DNA of 64,000 bases from Phaeodactylibacter xiamenensis (GCF_000759025.1 NZ_JPOS01000038.1:124001-188000), one strand, 5' to 3'. Numbered from the stretch's first letter, positions 37,701-45,632 are shown. Program-made: numbers and translations. The notes: a model not told the origin generated them from the letters alone.

Positions 37701-40007
37701 GGTGCGACTGCAAATGGCTGTGACAGCCTCATCAGCATCAGTGTGGAAGTGCTGGATCAGGCCGTGGCCGTTTTCGAGCCCACCCTTTGCCCGGGCGAGA
37801 GCCTTACCGTAAATGGTATAGTATACGACGAGCTCAACCCAGGCGGGCAGGATACCCTCTTTAGTGGAGCAATCAATGGCTGTGATTCCATCCTTCAAAT
37901 CAACCTGAGTTTTGATACCCTTGGGACCAACATGCTCATGCAAACCCTTTGTGCGGGCGAAAGCCTGACGGTCAATGGCACTGTATATGACGAAACTAAC
38001 CCGAGTGGATCGGAACTGCTGCCGGGGGCGTCTGCAAATGGTTGCGATAGCGTCATTATTGTAGCGCTGACCTTCCTGGGAGCAGATACCAATCAGATCG
38101 CATCTACCTTATGCCCGGACGAAAGCCTGACCATCAATGGGACCCTTTACGACGCTGCCAATCCAACCGGATTTGAAATGATACCGGGTGGAAGCGAAAA
38201 CGGTTGCGACAGCCTGATTAGTATTGACCTTACGTTTGAGGCTCCTGTCACAGCAACCTTATCACAAACCCTTTGCCCGGGTGGCTCTGTTACCGTTGGC
38301 GGAACGGTTTATGATGCCGCCAATCCGGCAGGTACCGAAGTGCTGCCCGGTGCAGCTGAGAATGGGTGTGACTCTACGGTCAATATCATGCTGAGCTTCT
38401 TCTCCACGGATACCACACAGTTGGTTCAAACGCTTTGTGCGGGGGAGAGCCTGATGGTCAACGGTACGGTTTATGACGCTGCCAATCCAACAGGTCTGGA
38501 GGTCCTGCCCAATGCCACTGTGAATGGTTGTGATAGCCTGATAATGGTAGACCTGAGCTTTGAAGAAGCCGCAGAAGGCACCTTGGCCCTAAGCCTGTGC
38601 GAAGGCGCAAGTGTGGAAGTGAATGGCACGGTCTATGACGAAGCCAATCCAAGCGGTACAGAATTACTTCCCGGCGCAGCCGAAAGCGGTTGTGACAGTT
38701 TGGTGGTCATTGATCTGACTTTCCAGCCAACGGTTACTGCAGAACTGAGCGCACCGGGCAGTATTTGTCCCGGGGACTCCCTTGTGCTTACCATCAATCT
38801 GACGGGCGCGGACAGCTTTGACTTCAACCTGAATGATGACAACGGGATGGTGGAAGTCTTTACCGGGGCAGGGAATTCTATTACGGTGACTGTTGCGCCT
38901 GCTACCACCACGACCTACTCACTGACCAACCTTGCGGGCACCGGCAACTTCTGTCCGCCAATTCTGCCCGAGCCGCTGACTATCGAAGTCGCTCAAACAG
39001 GGGCAGCTCTGACTGCTACATCCGACTACAATGGCTTTGAAGTGAGCTGCGCAGACGCTACAGATGGCAGGGTGGAAGTAGTTGCAAACGGGGGGACGCC
39101 ACCGTATACCTATCAGTGGTCCAACGGTGCGGTAAGCCCGGTCCTGGAAAGCCTCGCAGCAGGTGTCTACACCGTGACCATCAACGACGCAGGTGGGTGT
39201 GAATCAGAAGCGAGTATTGAATTGGTTGCGCCCTCAGGGGTACTGCTGGAAGCTGCCGCAGTTGATGCCAACTGTCTGCAGGAAAACAGCGGGCAAATCA
39301 TCATTGATACGGTTTTAGGTGGAATCGCTCCGTACCAATATCAGTTAAATGACGCTACACCGGTTAGCATAGGCACGTTGCCGGTACTGCAAAGCAATCT
39401 TGCTGCCGGTACCTACGAATTACTGCTCACAGACGCCAATGGGTGCCAGGCAAGCCAGTCGTTGTTAGTCAGTCCGGCAGAACCCCTTTTCCTTGAATTG
39501 GGCGAAGATGAAGAAATACGCCTGGGCGAGAGTGTACAATTGTCGATTGACGTGCAGAATTTTGATATTGCGGGCTTTACCTGGCAACCGGACACCCTCA
39601 GCAGCCTGGAGCCTGTGGTTATGCCGGAGGAGACCACGACTTACCGGCTGACGGCACAGGACGCGGCCGGCTGTACCGCCACGGATTTCATAACGGTGAT
39701 TGTGGAAAAAACACGAAATGTGTACGCTCCTAATGTATTTAGCCCTAACGGTGATGGTCGCAATGATTACTTCACGCTTTTCGCCGGGCCGGATGTTGTG
39801 GGGCTGAACAGCTTCCAAATCTATAACCGCTGGGGCGAGCAGGTTTTTGTAGGAGGTACACAAGCGCTGAACAACGAGCTGTTAGGCTGGGATGGCCGTC
39901 ATCGGGGGGAACCTATGGACCCAGGTGTCTTCGTCTTTTATGCAGAGGTGGAGTTTGTGGATGGACATGTAGAGCTGATCAAAGGAGATTTTGTGCTCAT
40001 GCGATAG
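31746..40007 (+). CDS. Giant modular adhesin with T9SS type B (CHU_C) sorting domain
   Basis: 2,753 residues. The signal peptide (LFQVFCLLFCFLSASSIHAQ) is followed by a ~190-residue head with C-PTLEAIMVDACG, DEFIILNSGG and FIDFDTNNNNGG, possibly lamin-tail-like. Then come six ~80-residue modules of the PFC, TGTWSGPGVTG, LTFTPNPGxCA type (32407-33745), a bridging region, four CxSYTLPPI, AYYTGPNGTG modules (34318-35205), SprB-like modules, 17 tandem ~54-residue repeats LCPGESLTVNGTxYDxxNPSG (36001-38725), two more SprB modules, and the CHU_C domain (APNVFSPNGDGRNDYF, then YNRWGEQVF, then GWDGRHRGEPMDPGVFVF). It is exported by T9SS and surface-anchored, probably as a long fibre for gliding or attachment. 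TATTTTTG at 31642-31649 could be its -7 box. The first ~260 codons are AT-richer than the rest. Confidence 0.92.
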   Translation: MNNSTVYHKLRLFQVFCLLFCFLSASSIHAQCPTLEAIMVDACGVEPNDEFIILNSGGGFNVNDLFIDFDTNNNNGGTQNDDINLSGTSCGWSMGTSGLISGCPNVTSVGPGDEVPPNVTVIVQVSSVASFSYDFSGLCGAGQCVYVLRSSCVRSSGAFTNTGSGLRTTTIGLNSSSCSIPYTYDRGSLPGGDGDYFIPPSTYGNNGCISPPVTAPPIPTPILDPIGPFCEQDGIVNLPTEQDGYTGTWSGLGLVGNTFNPANGAGSYPVTFTPNPGTCASPASTTITVTPAATPSLPIPPPFCETQANIPLNTTVPGGITGTWSGPGVTGNTFDPDAPATGPGNYTLTFTPNPGECANPATVEVTVDPAPLVNVPMFGPYCEGDPAVDLGTSFGGINGEWTGIAITGDDTFSPASSGVFSVVFVPDAGQCAQQTQVSITVQPGTPPALDPLGPYCADYLPVDLPATQGGVMGTWSGPGVTGAQFDPGNAVLGDNILTFTPTGGGCSTPATIEVQVQPGANVNPDPIGPFCQSDGPQSLTNPDGLSGQWSGTGVSGATFNPASAVTGSNTLTFTPDPGQCAMNGTLVVEVNPSVTPALDNLGGPYCSADGLLPLDPIQGGITGTWSGPGVAGGNFNPALANPGNNTLTFTPNPGVCAAAATTSVTVNAGPTPNPPSGPILVCIESIFPPVWTDNFTDISNQINGGTGQTITWYLDAAGTNEIDPATYIPTAIANGATQTIYATVTDGSGCESATVPVTVTFEFTPDANPIPPISECEVPGGMIDLTVYDNQISPGNTVNWYQDAGANTPVGNPSAYPAVNGGSVWATASGGLCESDPVQVTFNLTPQPVINPITPVTACGSYTLPPIAGSNLSGGAAYYSAPNGTGASFSPGQMVTASGTYYAYDSAAPGCEDEVAFQVTITPAPDIFPPASPVTSCGPYTLPAITGTGLSGNQAYYTGFNGTGQQFAPGSLVTTSGILFLYDGTPGCDDQETLEVIIEEPPVVFPVSDVLACNSYTLPPIQGVGIGSNAFYYTGPNATGNILTPGQSVTSSQLLYVYAGTPGCFDETSFLVTIVPGIEITPLPDQSACASFTFPPINGSNLTTSAAYFTGPNGTGTSYAPGEVVTTGGTFYIYDDNTICSDEVSFELTITDEPVLSCGEDTPASGLGNADGIGSVAITGGAAPFLVEWSGPASGNLSTSDVNVLIDNLPQGAYSVTVTDNSGCSATCTFTITAPDCVLNFDFDVQGATCPNASDGATALTVTGGDGNYTYSWSNTTMASSITGVLPGAYTVTVTDGTGCQAEGEVVVDTLNLAPQLSVMPAMDTICESSCVDVDFSFTGTPPFNLSYEVRSGSDTLSFSLFSTTADTTVVFCPSDSLAELQDLIWQFGAISDAVCADTLTLQDTIVVQPTVRDTLSETLCPGETLTVNGTLYDADNPMGADTLSAAAISGCDSIVVVMIDFFPADTNFVVQTLCTGSSLTVNGTIYDEGNPSGFEVVPSGTVNGCDSLISVNLTFENAVVNDIVDTLCPGESLTVNGTLYDADNPSGADTLFNGAVSGCDSIINVMLDFFPADTNFIVQTLCTGSSLTVNGTVYNEGNPSGFEVIPNGTVNGCDSLISIDLSFEDAVVSNLSEALCPGESLMVNGTLYDATNLSGSDTIVNGSVNGCDSIINVSISYLVVDTNFVVATLCPGDTLLLNGNTYDTVNPTGTETLPGGAVNGCDSVIMIDLAFFPADTNFIVQTLCTGDALTVNGTVYDEGNPSGFEVVTNSTVNGCDSLISVNLTFENAVVNDIVDTLCPGESLTVNGTLYDADNPSGADTLLNGAVSGCDSIINVMLDFFPADTNFIVQTLCTGSSLTVNGTVYDEGNPSGFEVIPDGTVNGCDSLISIDLSFEDAVVNTIAEALCPGESLMVNGTLYDATNLSGSDTIVNGSVNGCDSIINVSISYNLIDTNFITATLCFGESLMVNGTTYGAGNLSGVEVLSGATANGCDSLISISVEVLDQAVAVFEPTLCPGESLTVNGIVYDELNPGGQDTLFSGAINGCDSILQINLSFDTLGTNMLMQTLCAGESLTVNGTVYDETNPSGSELLPGASANGCDSVIIVALTFLGADTNQIASTLCPDESLTINGTLYDAANPTGFEMIPGGSENGCDSLISIDLTFEAPVTATLSQTLCPGGSVTVGGTVYDAANPAGTEVLPGAAENGCDSTVNIMLSFFSTDTTQLVQTLCAGESLMVNGTVYDAANPTGLEVLPNATVNGCDSLIMVDLSFEEAAEGTLALSLCEGASVEVNGTVYDEANPSGTELLPGAAESGCDSLVVIDLTFQPTVTAELSAPGSICPGDSLVLTINLTGADSFDFNLNDDNGMVEVFTGAGNSITVTVAPATTTTYSLTNLAGTGNFCPPILPEPLTIEVAQTGAALTATSDYNGFEVSCADATDGRVEVVANGGTPPYTYQWSNGAVSPVLESLAAGVYTVTINDAGGCESEASIELVAPSGVLLEAAAVDANCLQENSGQIIIDTVLGGIAPYQYQLNDATPVSIGTLPVLQSNLAAGTYELLLTDANGCQASQSLLVSPAEPLFLELGEDEEIRLGESVQLSIDVQNFDIAGFTWQPDTLSSLEPVVMPEETTTYRLTAQDAAGCTATDFITVIVEKTRNVYAPNVFSPNGDGRNDYFTLFAGPDVVGLNSFQIYNRWGEQVFVGGTQALNNELLGWDGRHRGEPMDPGVFVFYAEVEFVDGHVELIKGDFVLMR
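32407..33745 (+). repeat. Six ~80-residue PFC/TGTWSGPG modules
   Basis: Each module reads L-x-P-I-G-PFC, then TGTWSGPGVTG, then a Y/N-TLTFTPNPGxCA end and an ITVxP linker. Copies begin near 32407, 32636, 32866, 33090, 33315 and 33535. Two Cys per module suggest one disulphide each. The third copy has diverged most (GEWTGIAITGDDTF). Confidence 0.85.
36001..38725 (+). repeat. Seventeen tandem ~54-residue LCPGESLTVNG repeats
   Basis: Seventeen copies of LC-x-G-x-S-L-x-V-N-G-T-x-Y-D-x-x-N-P-S-G followed by NGCDSxIxIxLxF, ~162 bp each. Two conserved Cys per copy. Copies 2-5 and 7-10 are nearly identical in DNA at an offset of 810 bp (five units), for example 36309 against 37119, showing a recent block duplication. 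The last copies (15-17) are more divergent. Confidence 0.9.
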
Positions 40008-40016
40008 GAGAGAAAA

Positions 40017-40050
40017 GCAGCCTGCCTTGTCTGGAAACGGGGCAGGCTGC
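40017..40050 (+). terminator. Hairpin after the giant adhesin gene
   Basis: GCAGCCTGCC (40017-40026) pairs perfectly with GGCAGGCTGC (40041-40050). It is followed by CATAAAAAATT rather than a T-run, so termination efficiency is uncertain. Confidence 0.6.
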
Positions 40051-40159
40051 CATAAAAAATTACTCCTTACAAAAAACTTTGTTATAAAGTATTAGTGACA
40101 AAAATGTGTGTTTGGGAGCAATTGCCCTATCCTTTTTTTCATTGCCGTACACTTTTATT

Positions 40160-41233
40160 TTACGGGAAGTTCTTTGAAAATTGGAAAGAAAGATTCAAAG
40201 CATGCCTAGCATAAAATCGGACAGCCCTCAGTCCAATCTGAAACACGGACAAGCTGTCGATTCGGTCTTTACGGCAGAATTTGCCCAACTGAGCTGAGGT
40301 TCGGGCATCAAACTCGAACAAGATACAGATGATGAAAGCCAGGCTAGCCACGATCAAGAGATTGAACAAGGTTTGAGGCTCTTCAATCCTGGTTTTATGA
40401 ATGTGGAATCCGCGAGATTTGATATCGCCGAAAAAGGTTTCAATGTGATACCTCTTTCGGTAATATGTTTCGGCTTGTGGGCCATATTCCAAGCTGGTCA
40501 ACAGATACAAAGGTCGGTCATATCGGGTCCGGTCATGCCAGAACAAGACATTGACTGGCCCAAACCCTTGCTTAGTCACATACATTTGGGGCAGGAACAA
40601 GCTTTTTTGACCGATACTTGCGGCCAAATGGCCAAAAGCCGAAGCATTCTCCATGTTCGGATGATCGGCTACCAAAGTATCCTTCGCCGTTTTTAGCACG
40701 TACTCCCAACCGTGAGCCAAACAAGACTGTTGCAACTCGCAGCCGTCGAATTCGGCATCTCCCAGCAGGAAAATCCGGCAATCCTGTTCCAGGATACTGT
40801 CCATAAGCATCGCCACTTGACCGATAATGGCCACGTGCATGTGTTCCGGGAAATGGCCTTTGGGAGCTTTACGAACTACCCAACAAATGGGAATGGCTCG
40901 CCTGCGCCAGATTACACTGACCATCAGCGCCATGCAGTCTTTGCCCACACAGGAGCCATCGATGGCCAGAACTAACTCTCCAGCCTTGCTCAGAGAGTGG
41001 AGAATCGGAAGAAGGTAGGGTATAAAGTGTACCGTGACATCGGTCCACTTATTTTGCAACCAACGCTTGGCCTTCTTGACCCGACTTTCCAGGTCAGTGG
41101 GGTCTTCCATATGGCGGCCCAACTCTGATAAAGATGCCCGGCCACCTTTGATTAAGGCACCTAATAAACCAGATAAGACGGTTAATCGACGCAAGGCGTT
41201 GCCTTGTGGAACCTCAGATTGATGCTTTATCAA
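40160..41233 (-). CDS. IS4-family DDE transposase
   Basis: 357 residues, apparently intact. LVLAIDGSCVG carries the first Asp, FLLGDAEFDGCEL the second, and YYRKRYHIETFFGDIKSRGF matches the IS4 signature Y-x2-R-x3-E-x6-K with the catalytic Glu. The frame is uninterrupted between the terminal inverted repeats. Its leader contains a strong hairpin that would block transcription reading in from outside. Confidence 0.9.
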   Translation of the reverse strand: MIKHQSEVPQGNALRRLTVLSGLLGALIKGGRASLSELGRHMEDPTDLESRVKKAKRWLQNKWTDVTVHFIPYLLPILHSLSKAGELVLAIDGSCVGKDCMALMVSVIWRRRAIPICWVVRKAPKGHFPEHMHVAIIGQVAMLMDSILEQDCRIFLLGDAEFDGCELQQSCLAHGWEYVLKTAKDTLVADHPNMENASAFGHLAASIGQKSLFLPQMYVTKQGFGPVNVLFWHDRTRYDRPLYLLTSLEYGPQAETYYRKRYHIETFFGDIKSRGFHIHKTRIEEPQTLFNLLIVASLAFIICILFEFDARTSAQLGKFCRKDRIDSLSVFQIGLRAVRFYARHALNLSFQFSKNFP

Positions 41234-41267
41234 CCATTTTTTAGATCTTTGCAGAACGGCATTTTGA

Positions 41268-41316
41268 AAGGGTTTTCTGCAAAGATTTTTAAAATCTCAG
41301 AAAACCCTTATTTTTT
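41268..41316 (+). terminator. Terminator-like hairpin in the IS leader
   Basis: AAGGGTTTTCTG (41268-41279) pairs with CAGAAAACCCTT (41298-41309), with an inner AGATTTT/AAAATCT stem, followed by ATTTTTT. It lies between the right inverted repeat and the transposase start. Such hairpins in IS elements limit impinging transcription of the transposase. Confidence 0.7.
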
Positions 41317-41529
41317 CTGTCTCTCTTTCCAAACTTTCAATGAACTTTTTGCCGAGCTAAAAGTGTACGGCAATGAAAAATGGGAAACACGTTTTTCGAT
41401 AAATTATGACATAGTTTAGATATTGAAAGTGGTGGTTGAGTTTTAGCTGGAGCCAGATAAAGCTTTAAATTTCCTAATTTCACGCGAAATCATTTTTAAC
41501 CGTTTCCATTATTCTAAAGAATCATAAAC

Positions 41530-42312
41530 ATGCCCTACACCAACTTATTAATCGATGAGCAGGACGGTATTCTCATCCTCACGCTCAATCGCCCAAAAGC
41601 CATGAATGCCCTGAATACCAAGACCATGCTGGAGTTGCAGCACTTTTTTGCGGAGGACGCGCCGGCACGGGAAGGGCTAAAGGGCATTATCCTTACCGGC
41701 GCCGGAGAGAAAGCCTTTGTAGCAGGCGCGGATATCAAGGAGTTTCTGGCTTTGGATACTCAAAAGGGCCAGGATATGGCACAAAGAGGGCAGGATGTCT
41801 TTTTTCTAATTGAGCGCTTCCACAAGCCCGTTATCGCCCTGGTCAATGGATTCGCGCTGGGCGGTGGATGCGAGCTTTCCATGGCTTGCCACTTGCGCAT
41901 TGCTACGGAAAATGCCCGGTTCGGCCAGCCGGAGGTCAACCTCGGTATAATTCCCGGTTACGGTGGCACGCAGCGCCTGATCCAATATCTGGGTAAAACC
42001 AAAGCCACGGAACTTCTCCTCACCGGTGACATGATTACGGCTGATCAGGCCCTGGCCTGGGGGCTGGTTAATTATGTGCTGCCTGCCGGGGAAGCGATGG
42101 ATAAAGCGAAAGCTATCATCGGTAAGATTGCGAAAAAAGGGCCTGTCGCTATCGCCAAGACTATTGAAGCCATCAATGCCTATTTTCAGCATGACGAAGA
42201 TGGCTTTGACCGCGAAGTAAAAGCCTTTGGGCAGACCACCGGTACTGAAGATTTTAAGGAAGGGGCCGCAGCTTTTATCGAAAAGCGAAGTGCTAACTTT
42301 ACAGGCAGATAG
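41530..42312 (+). CDS. Enoyl-CoA hydratase/isomerase (crotonase) family protein
   Basis: 260 residues. KAFVAGADIKEF is the first oxyanion-hole motif, and NGFALGGGCELSMACHLRIATENARFGQPEVNLGIIPGYGGTQRL carries both catalytic Glu residues (in GGCEL and GQPE) as in short-chain enoyl-CoA hydratase. It hydrates trans-2-enoyl-CoA in beta-oxidation or a related pathway. No beta-oxidation partners are adjacent. The exact substrate is open. Confidence 0.92.
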   Translation: MPYTNLLIDEQDGILILTLNRPKAMNALNTKTMLELQHFFAEDAPAREGLKGIILTGAGEKAFVAGADIKEFLALDTQKGQDMAQRGQDVFFLIERFHKPVIALVNGFALGGGCELSMACHLRIATENARFGQPEVNLGIIPGYGGTQRLIQYLGKTKATELLLTGDMITADQALAWGLVNYVLPAGEAMDKAKAIIGKIAKKGPVAIAKTIEAINAYFQHDEDGFDREVKAFGQTTGTEDFKEGAAAFIEKRSANFTGR

Positions 42313-42455
42313 GAAGAGCCTGGAAAAGTGCGGACCTGCCGCTCGTTTGTTACGGTGAGCAATTGAGTTGTTGTTTTTTTGGAGGAGATAACGGATTTTT
42401 GTTGCGAATTTTCGCTAATTTAATCCCGCCAAAGCCTTAACCAAATTGCACAACC

Positions 42456-44048
42456 ATGACTTTCGACTACATCATCGTAGGGGCGGGCTCTTCAGGTTGC
42501 CTGCTGGCCAACCGCCTTTCTGCTCAATCCAACCACCGGATACTCCTGCTGGAAGCCGGTGGGGAGGATAGTGACAAATCCATTCACATTCCACTGGCAT
42601 TCAGCAAGCTTTTCCGGAGTGCCTTCGACTGGAATGATGATTCTGCTCCTCAGGTTCATATGAACAACCGGCGGATGTACCAGCCGAGGGGTAAGGTGCT
42701 GGGAGGCAGCAGCAGCATCAACGCCATGATTTACATTCGGGGCCATCGGGCAGATTATGACCAATGGGCTGCGCTGGGCAACAATGGATGGAGTTATGAA
42801 GATGTCCTGCCTTACTTCAGGCGGTTTGAGCAGAACCTGGAGTTTGACGATGCTTACCACGGTACTTCCGGAGAGCTGACGGTGAGCCGGGGGCGTCACC
42901 ACCACCGCTTAAGCAAGTTGTTGTTGCAGGCAGCAGCTGAAGCGGGCTACCCTTTGAATTCGGATTTTAATGGTACTGTACAGGAAGGTTTTGGTTTCTA
43001 TCAGGTTACTCAGAGAGCAGGACAACGGTGCAGTGCGGCAAAAGCTTTTCTGGAGCCGGTACGTCACCGCAGCAACTTAACTGTAGCGACAACGGCAACG
43101 GCTCACCGGATCCTTTGGGAAGGCAAAAAGGCGGTTGGCCTGGAATACGAACAAGACCACCAACCGATAAAAGCCTATGCAAAACGGGAGGTAATCCTCT
43201 GTGCGGGCAGCTTTAACAGCCCTCAGCTCTTAATGCTCTCAGGCGTTGGCCCCGGGGAGGAATTGCAGAAGCAGGGCATAGAAGTCGTGCATCACCTGCC
43301 GGGGGTGGGGCAAAACCTGCAGGATCATTTGCTGGCAGGCTGTGTTTATCACACTCACCTGAAAAACACCCTCGACAGCGCAGAGCGTTTCCCGTGGTCC
43401 GTCAGGTACCTGTTGCAATATCTCCTTTGGAAGAAGGGGGTGCTGTCGTCAAACGTGGCGGAGTGCGGCGGTTTTCTCAGGAGCCAGCCCGAACTGCAAG
43501 CACCTGATCTGCAGTGGCACTTCTCTCCCGGCTATTTTCTGAGGCATGGTTTCGATAACCCGAAAACCGGAAATGGACTGGGCCTGGGGATGACGCTGAT
43601 TTACCCTCACAGCCGTGGCAAAGTGCAGCTCAAAACGCCTGACCCCAAAGACAGGCCGGACATTGACCCTAACTACCTTGCAGATGAGCGCGATATACAG
43701 ACCCTGGTCAGAGGCTACCGCATCACAGAGCGAATTATGGCCCAACCGGCCTTTGCGCCCTACCTCAGGTCTCGTTTTATGCCACCGCCTGAGGTGGAGA
43801 CGGAGCCTGCCGTGGTGGAGTATCTCCGTGGCTGGGCACAATCCCTTTACCATCCGGTAGGGACGTGCAAAATGGGGCAGGATGAAATGTCGGTTGTGGA
43901 TGAGCACTTAGCCGTCCGGGGCATCCGAAACCTTAGGGTGGCAGATGCCAGTATTATGCCGGTTATAGTACGGGGCAATACGAATGCACCAGCTATGATG
44001 ATTGCGGAGAAGGCAGCAGATATGATACAAAAAGCAATTACTTTCTGA
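42456..44048 (+). CDS. GMC-family FAD oxidoreductase (choline dehydrogenase-like)
   Basis: 530 residues. DYIIVGAGSSGCLLANRLS is the FAD Rossmann motif, GKVLGGSSSINAMIYIRGHRADYDQWA and GSFNSPQLLMLSGVGP are the two GMC signatures, and YHPVGTCKMG with NTNAPAMMIAEKAADMI supplies the C-terminal His and Asn of the active site. It oxidises an alcohol to aldehyde. Choline is possible but not established, because no betaine aldehyde dehydrogenase is nearby. There is no signal peptide, so it is cytoplasmic. Confidence 0.92.
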   Translation: MTFDYIIVGAGSSGCLLANRLSAQSNHRILLLEAGGEDSDKSIHIPLAFSKLFRSAFDWNDDSAPQVHMNNRRMYQPRGKVLGGSSSINAMIYIRGHRADYDQWAALGNNGWSYEDVLPYFRRFEQNLEFDDAYHGTSGELTVSRGRHHHRLSKLLLQAAAEAGYPLNSDFNGTVQEGFGFYQVTQRAGQRCSAAKAFLEPVRHRSNLTVATTATAHRILWEGKKAVGLEYEQDHQPIKAYAKREVILCAGSFNSPQLLMLSGVGPGEELQKQGIEVVHHLPGVGQNLQDHLLAGCVYHTHLKNTLDSAERFPWSVRYLLQYLLWKKGVLSSNVAECGGFLRSQPELQAPDLQWHFSPGYFLRHGFDNPKTGNGLGLGMTLIYPHSRGKVQLKTPDPKDRPDIDPNYLADERDIQTLVRGYRITERIMAQPAFAPYLRSRFMPPPEVETEPAVVEYLRGWAQSLYHPVGTCKMGQDEMSVVDEHLAVRGIRNLRVADASIMPVIVRGNTNAPAMMIAEKAADMIQKAITF

Positions 44049-44147
44049 CACAAAACGAACATCGAAGTAGCTTGCTCGTTCCTTAATTGAAATCAGTCAC
44101 GGGAAAACAACAGCATACGTTTCCCTCACTAAACCAAAAGCAGCACC

Positions 44148-44891
44148 ATGAACAGCAGATACTTTTGTGTCGGAAGCTGGGCACTATTGTTATGCCTGGC
44201 AGTAAATACCCTAAGTGCCCAGGATTTTACTTCCCAGGGAAATTTTATGATGGGAGGTACAATTGGCTTTTCGACTGCCGATTCCAACGTCAAAATTGAG
44301 GCAGATGGAGCCTCTGTAGATAATGAGGGCACCCGGAGTACTCAATTTAATATCTCGCCCCGAATTGGTTACTTCGTCACAAATAACTTCGCGCTTGGTA
44401 TCGGCATGGATTACACGCTCAACCGCCTGAGAGAGCCGGTCGACCTTTCTGATCCGCAAACGGATTATGAAACAGAATACGACAGTGACTTGCTTTTTGG
44501 TCCGTTTGGCAGGGTTTACTTCCCCATCGCTGAAGATAAAGCGTTTTTCCTACAGGGCAACTTTGGCTTTGGAAGTTCCCAGGACCGCATACGTGTGGGA
44601 GATGATCCTCGGACTACAAGTACGGATGTGCTGGCTGCCAGCTTTGGTCCGGGTTTTACCATATATAGTTCAGATGGTATTGGCATTGAAGCAATTGTCA
44701 AATACAACTGGGCGCGAAGCAATGCCAGTTTCGAATACCAAGGTACCCGCAATGAAACAACAACTTACACAAACCAGCTTGACTTCTCGATCGGGTTTCA
44801 GGTTTACTTCACACGTCTGCAGCGCGTAAGTGCACCTGAGCCAGCAGTGGAACCTGCTGATGAAACTGATCCGGACAGCCGGTTTTATTAA
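44148..44891 (+). CDS. Outer-membrane beta-barrel protein
   Basis: 247 residues. The signal peptide MNSRYFCVGSWALLLCLAVNTLSAQ ends at AQ. The mature protein begins GNFMMGGTIGFSTADSNVK and runs as alternating strands with periplasmic turns (RIGYFVTNNFALGIGMDYTL, GPFGRVYFPI, FFLQGNFGFGSSQD), the pattern of OmpA/OprF-like or PorT-like eight-stranded barrels. An acidic tail (EPAVEPADETDPDS) precedes a final FY. It is upstream of a lipoprotein and a CsbD-like gene with short gaps, so they may form a group. Confidence 0.8.
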   Translation: MNSRYFCVGSWALLLCLAVNTLSAQDFTSQGNFMMGGTIGFSTADSNVKIEADGASVDNEGTRSTQFNISPRIGYFVTNNFALGIGMDYTLNRLREPVDLSDPQTDYETEYDSDLLFGPFGRVYFPIAEDKAFFLQGNFGFGSSQDRIRVGDDPRTTSTDVLAASFGPGFTIYSSDGIGIEAIVKYNWARSNASFEYQGTRNETTTYTNQLDFSIGFQVYFTRLQRVSAPEPAVEPADETDPDSRFY

Positions 44892-44924
44892 TCCTCAATT
44901 GAAAACAATCAAAATCCAATTATT

Positions 44925-45344
44925 ATGAAATCCATTGCAGTTTCAAAGATTTTCTTCGCCTTATTGCTGAGTTTCGGGCTGGTCGCCTGTGGTAGCGAAA
45001 GCAATGATACCATGGACGATGCTGAAGACTCGGTAGAAAATGCAGCGAATGACTTTGCTGACAATTTCCGGTCTGACAAGGAAGAAATGAGAGCTGAAAT
45101 AGACCGTGCCCGTGAAGAGGTGAATGAAGAAATCGAAGAGCTGGAAAGCAATCTCGAAAATGCATCTGAAGATGCCAGAGCAGAGATGCAGGAAGAAATT
45201 GATGAACTCAAGGCCTGGAGCAACGATCTGGATCAAAAGTTCCGGAATCTTGGCAATGTAGCCAAAGATGGCTGGGATGACTTCAAAACAAATGTCAACT
45301 CTACTTTGGAAGAGATTGACCGCGAACTATCCGACAACGACTAA
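44925..45344 (+). CDS. Small coiled-coil lipoprotein
   Basis: 139 residues. MKSIAVSKIFFALLLSFGLVAC is a lipoprotein signal with the lipid Cys at residue 22. The rest is almost entirely charged heptad sequence (EMRAEIDRAREEVNEEIEEL and on), predicting one long coiled coil like Lpp or apolipoprotein-type proteins. It could link the outer membrane to peptidoglycan or to the neighbouring barrel. No specific family recognised. Confidence 0.8.
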   Translation: MKSIAVSKIFFALLLSFGLVACGSESNDTMDDAEDSVENAANDFADNFRSDKEEMRAEIDRAREEVNEEIEELESNLENASEDARAEMQEEIDELKAWSNDLDQKFRNLGNVAKDGWDDFKTNVNSTLEEIDRELSDND

Positions 45345-45369
45345 TTTTTTTTAATCAAAACCAAATGAT

Positions 45370-45561
45370 ATGGGATCTACAAATGATAAAATCCGGGGTA
45401 ACTGGAATGAGCTGAAGGGCAAACTTAAAGCCCAATACGGTGAGCTTACAGATGATGACCTTGCCTATCAGCAAGGAAAAGAAGATGAGCTTATCGGCCG
45501 CATTCAGAAAAGAATCGGTGAGAGCAAAGACGAGGTGAAGCGCATCATCGACAACCTCTAA
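45370..45561 (+). CDS. CsbD family stress protein
   Basis: 63 residues. MGSTNDKIRGNWNELKGKLKAQYGELTDDDL and GKEDELIGRIQKRIGESKDEVKRII match the CsbD-like family (IxGNWxxxKGKxKxxWGxLTDDDL) with Tyr in place of Trp. Family members are general-stress proteins of unknown mechanism. The gene follows the coiled-coil lipoprotein by 25 bp and ends in a strong terminator, so the envelope trio is probably co-regulated. Confidence 0.9.
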   Translation: MGSTNDKIRGNWNELKGKLKAQYGELTDDDLAYQQGKEDELIGRIQKRIGESKDEVKRIIDNL

Positions 45562-45589
45562 GCATCTGTTGCACCGAATAGAAAATCAT

Positions 45590-45632
45590 AGCGCTGCCGT
45601 CAGTACAACAACCTGGCGGCAGCGCTTTTTTT
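45590..45632 (+). terminator. Intrinsic terminator after csbD-like gene
   Basis: AGCGCTGCCG (45590-45599) pairs perfectly with CGGCAGCGCT (45617-45626), followed by TTTTTT. The T-run abuts the stop codon of the convergent minus-strand gene. Confidence 0.88.

Larger units (their letters stand above)
40135..41380 (-). mobile_element. IS4-family insertion sequence with 23-bp terminal inverted repeats
   Basis: Inverted ends: TTTTT plus CATTGCCGTACACTTTTA at 40135-40157, and its exact complement at 41358-41380. The element is ~1,246 bp with one transposase gene on the minus strand. The flanks (left ...CCTATCCTT, right TGGGAAACA...) show no clear target duplication. It may be old, the ends may lie a few bases further out, or it may have recombined. 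It sits 125 bp after the giant adhesin stop and interrupts no recognisable gene. Confidence 0.85.
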
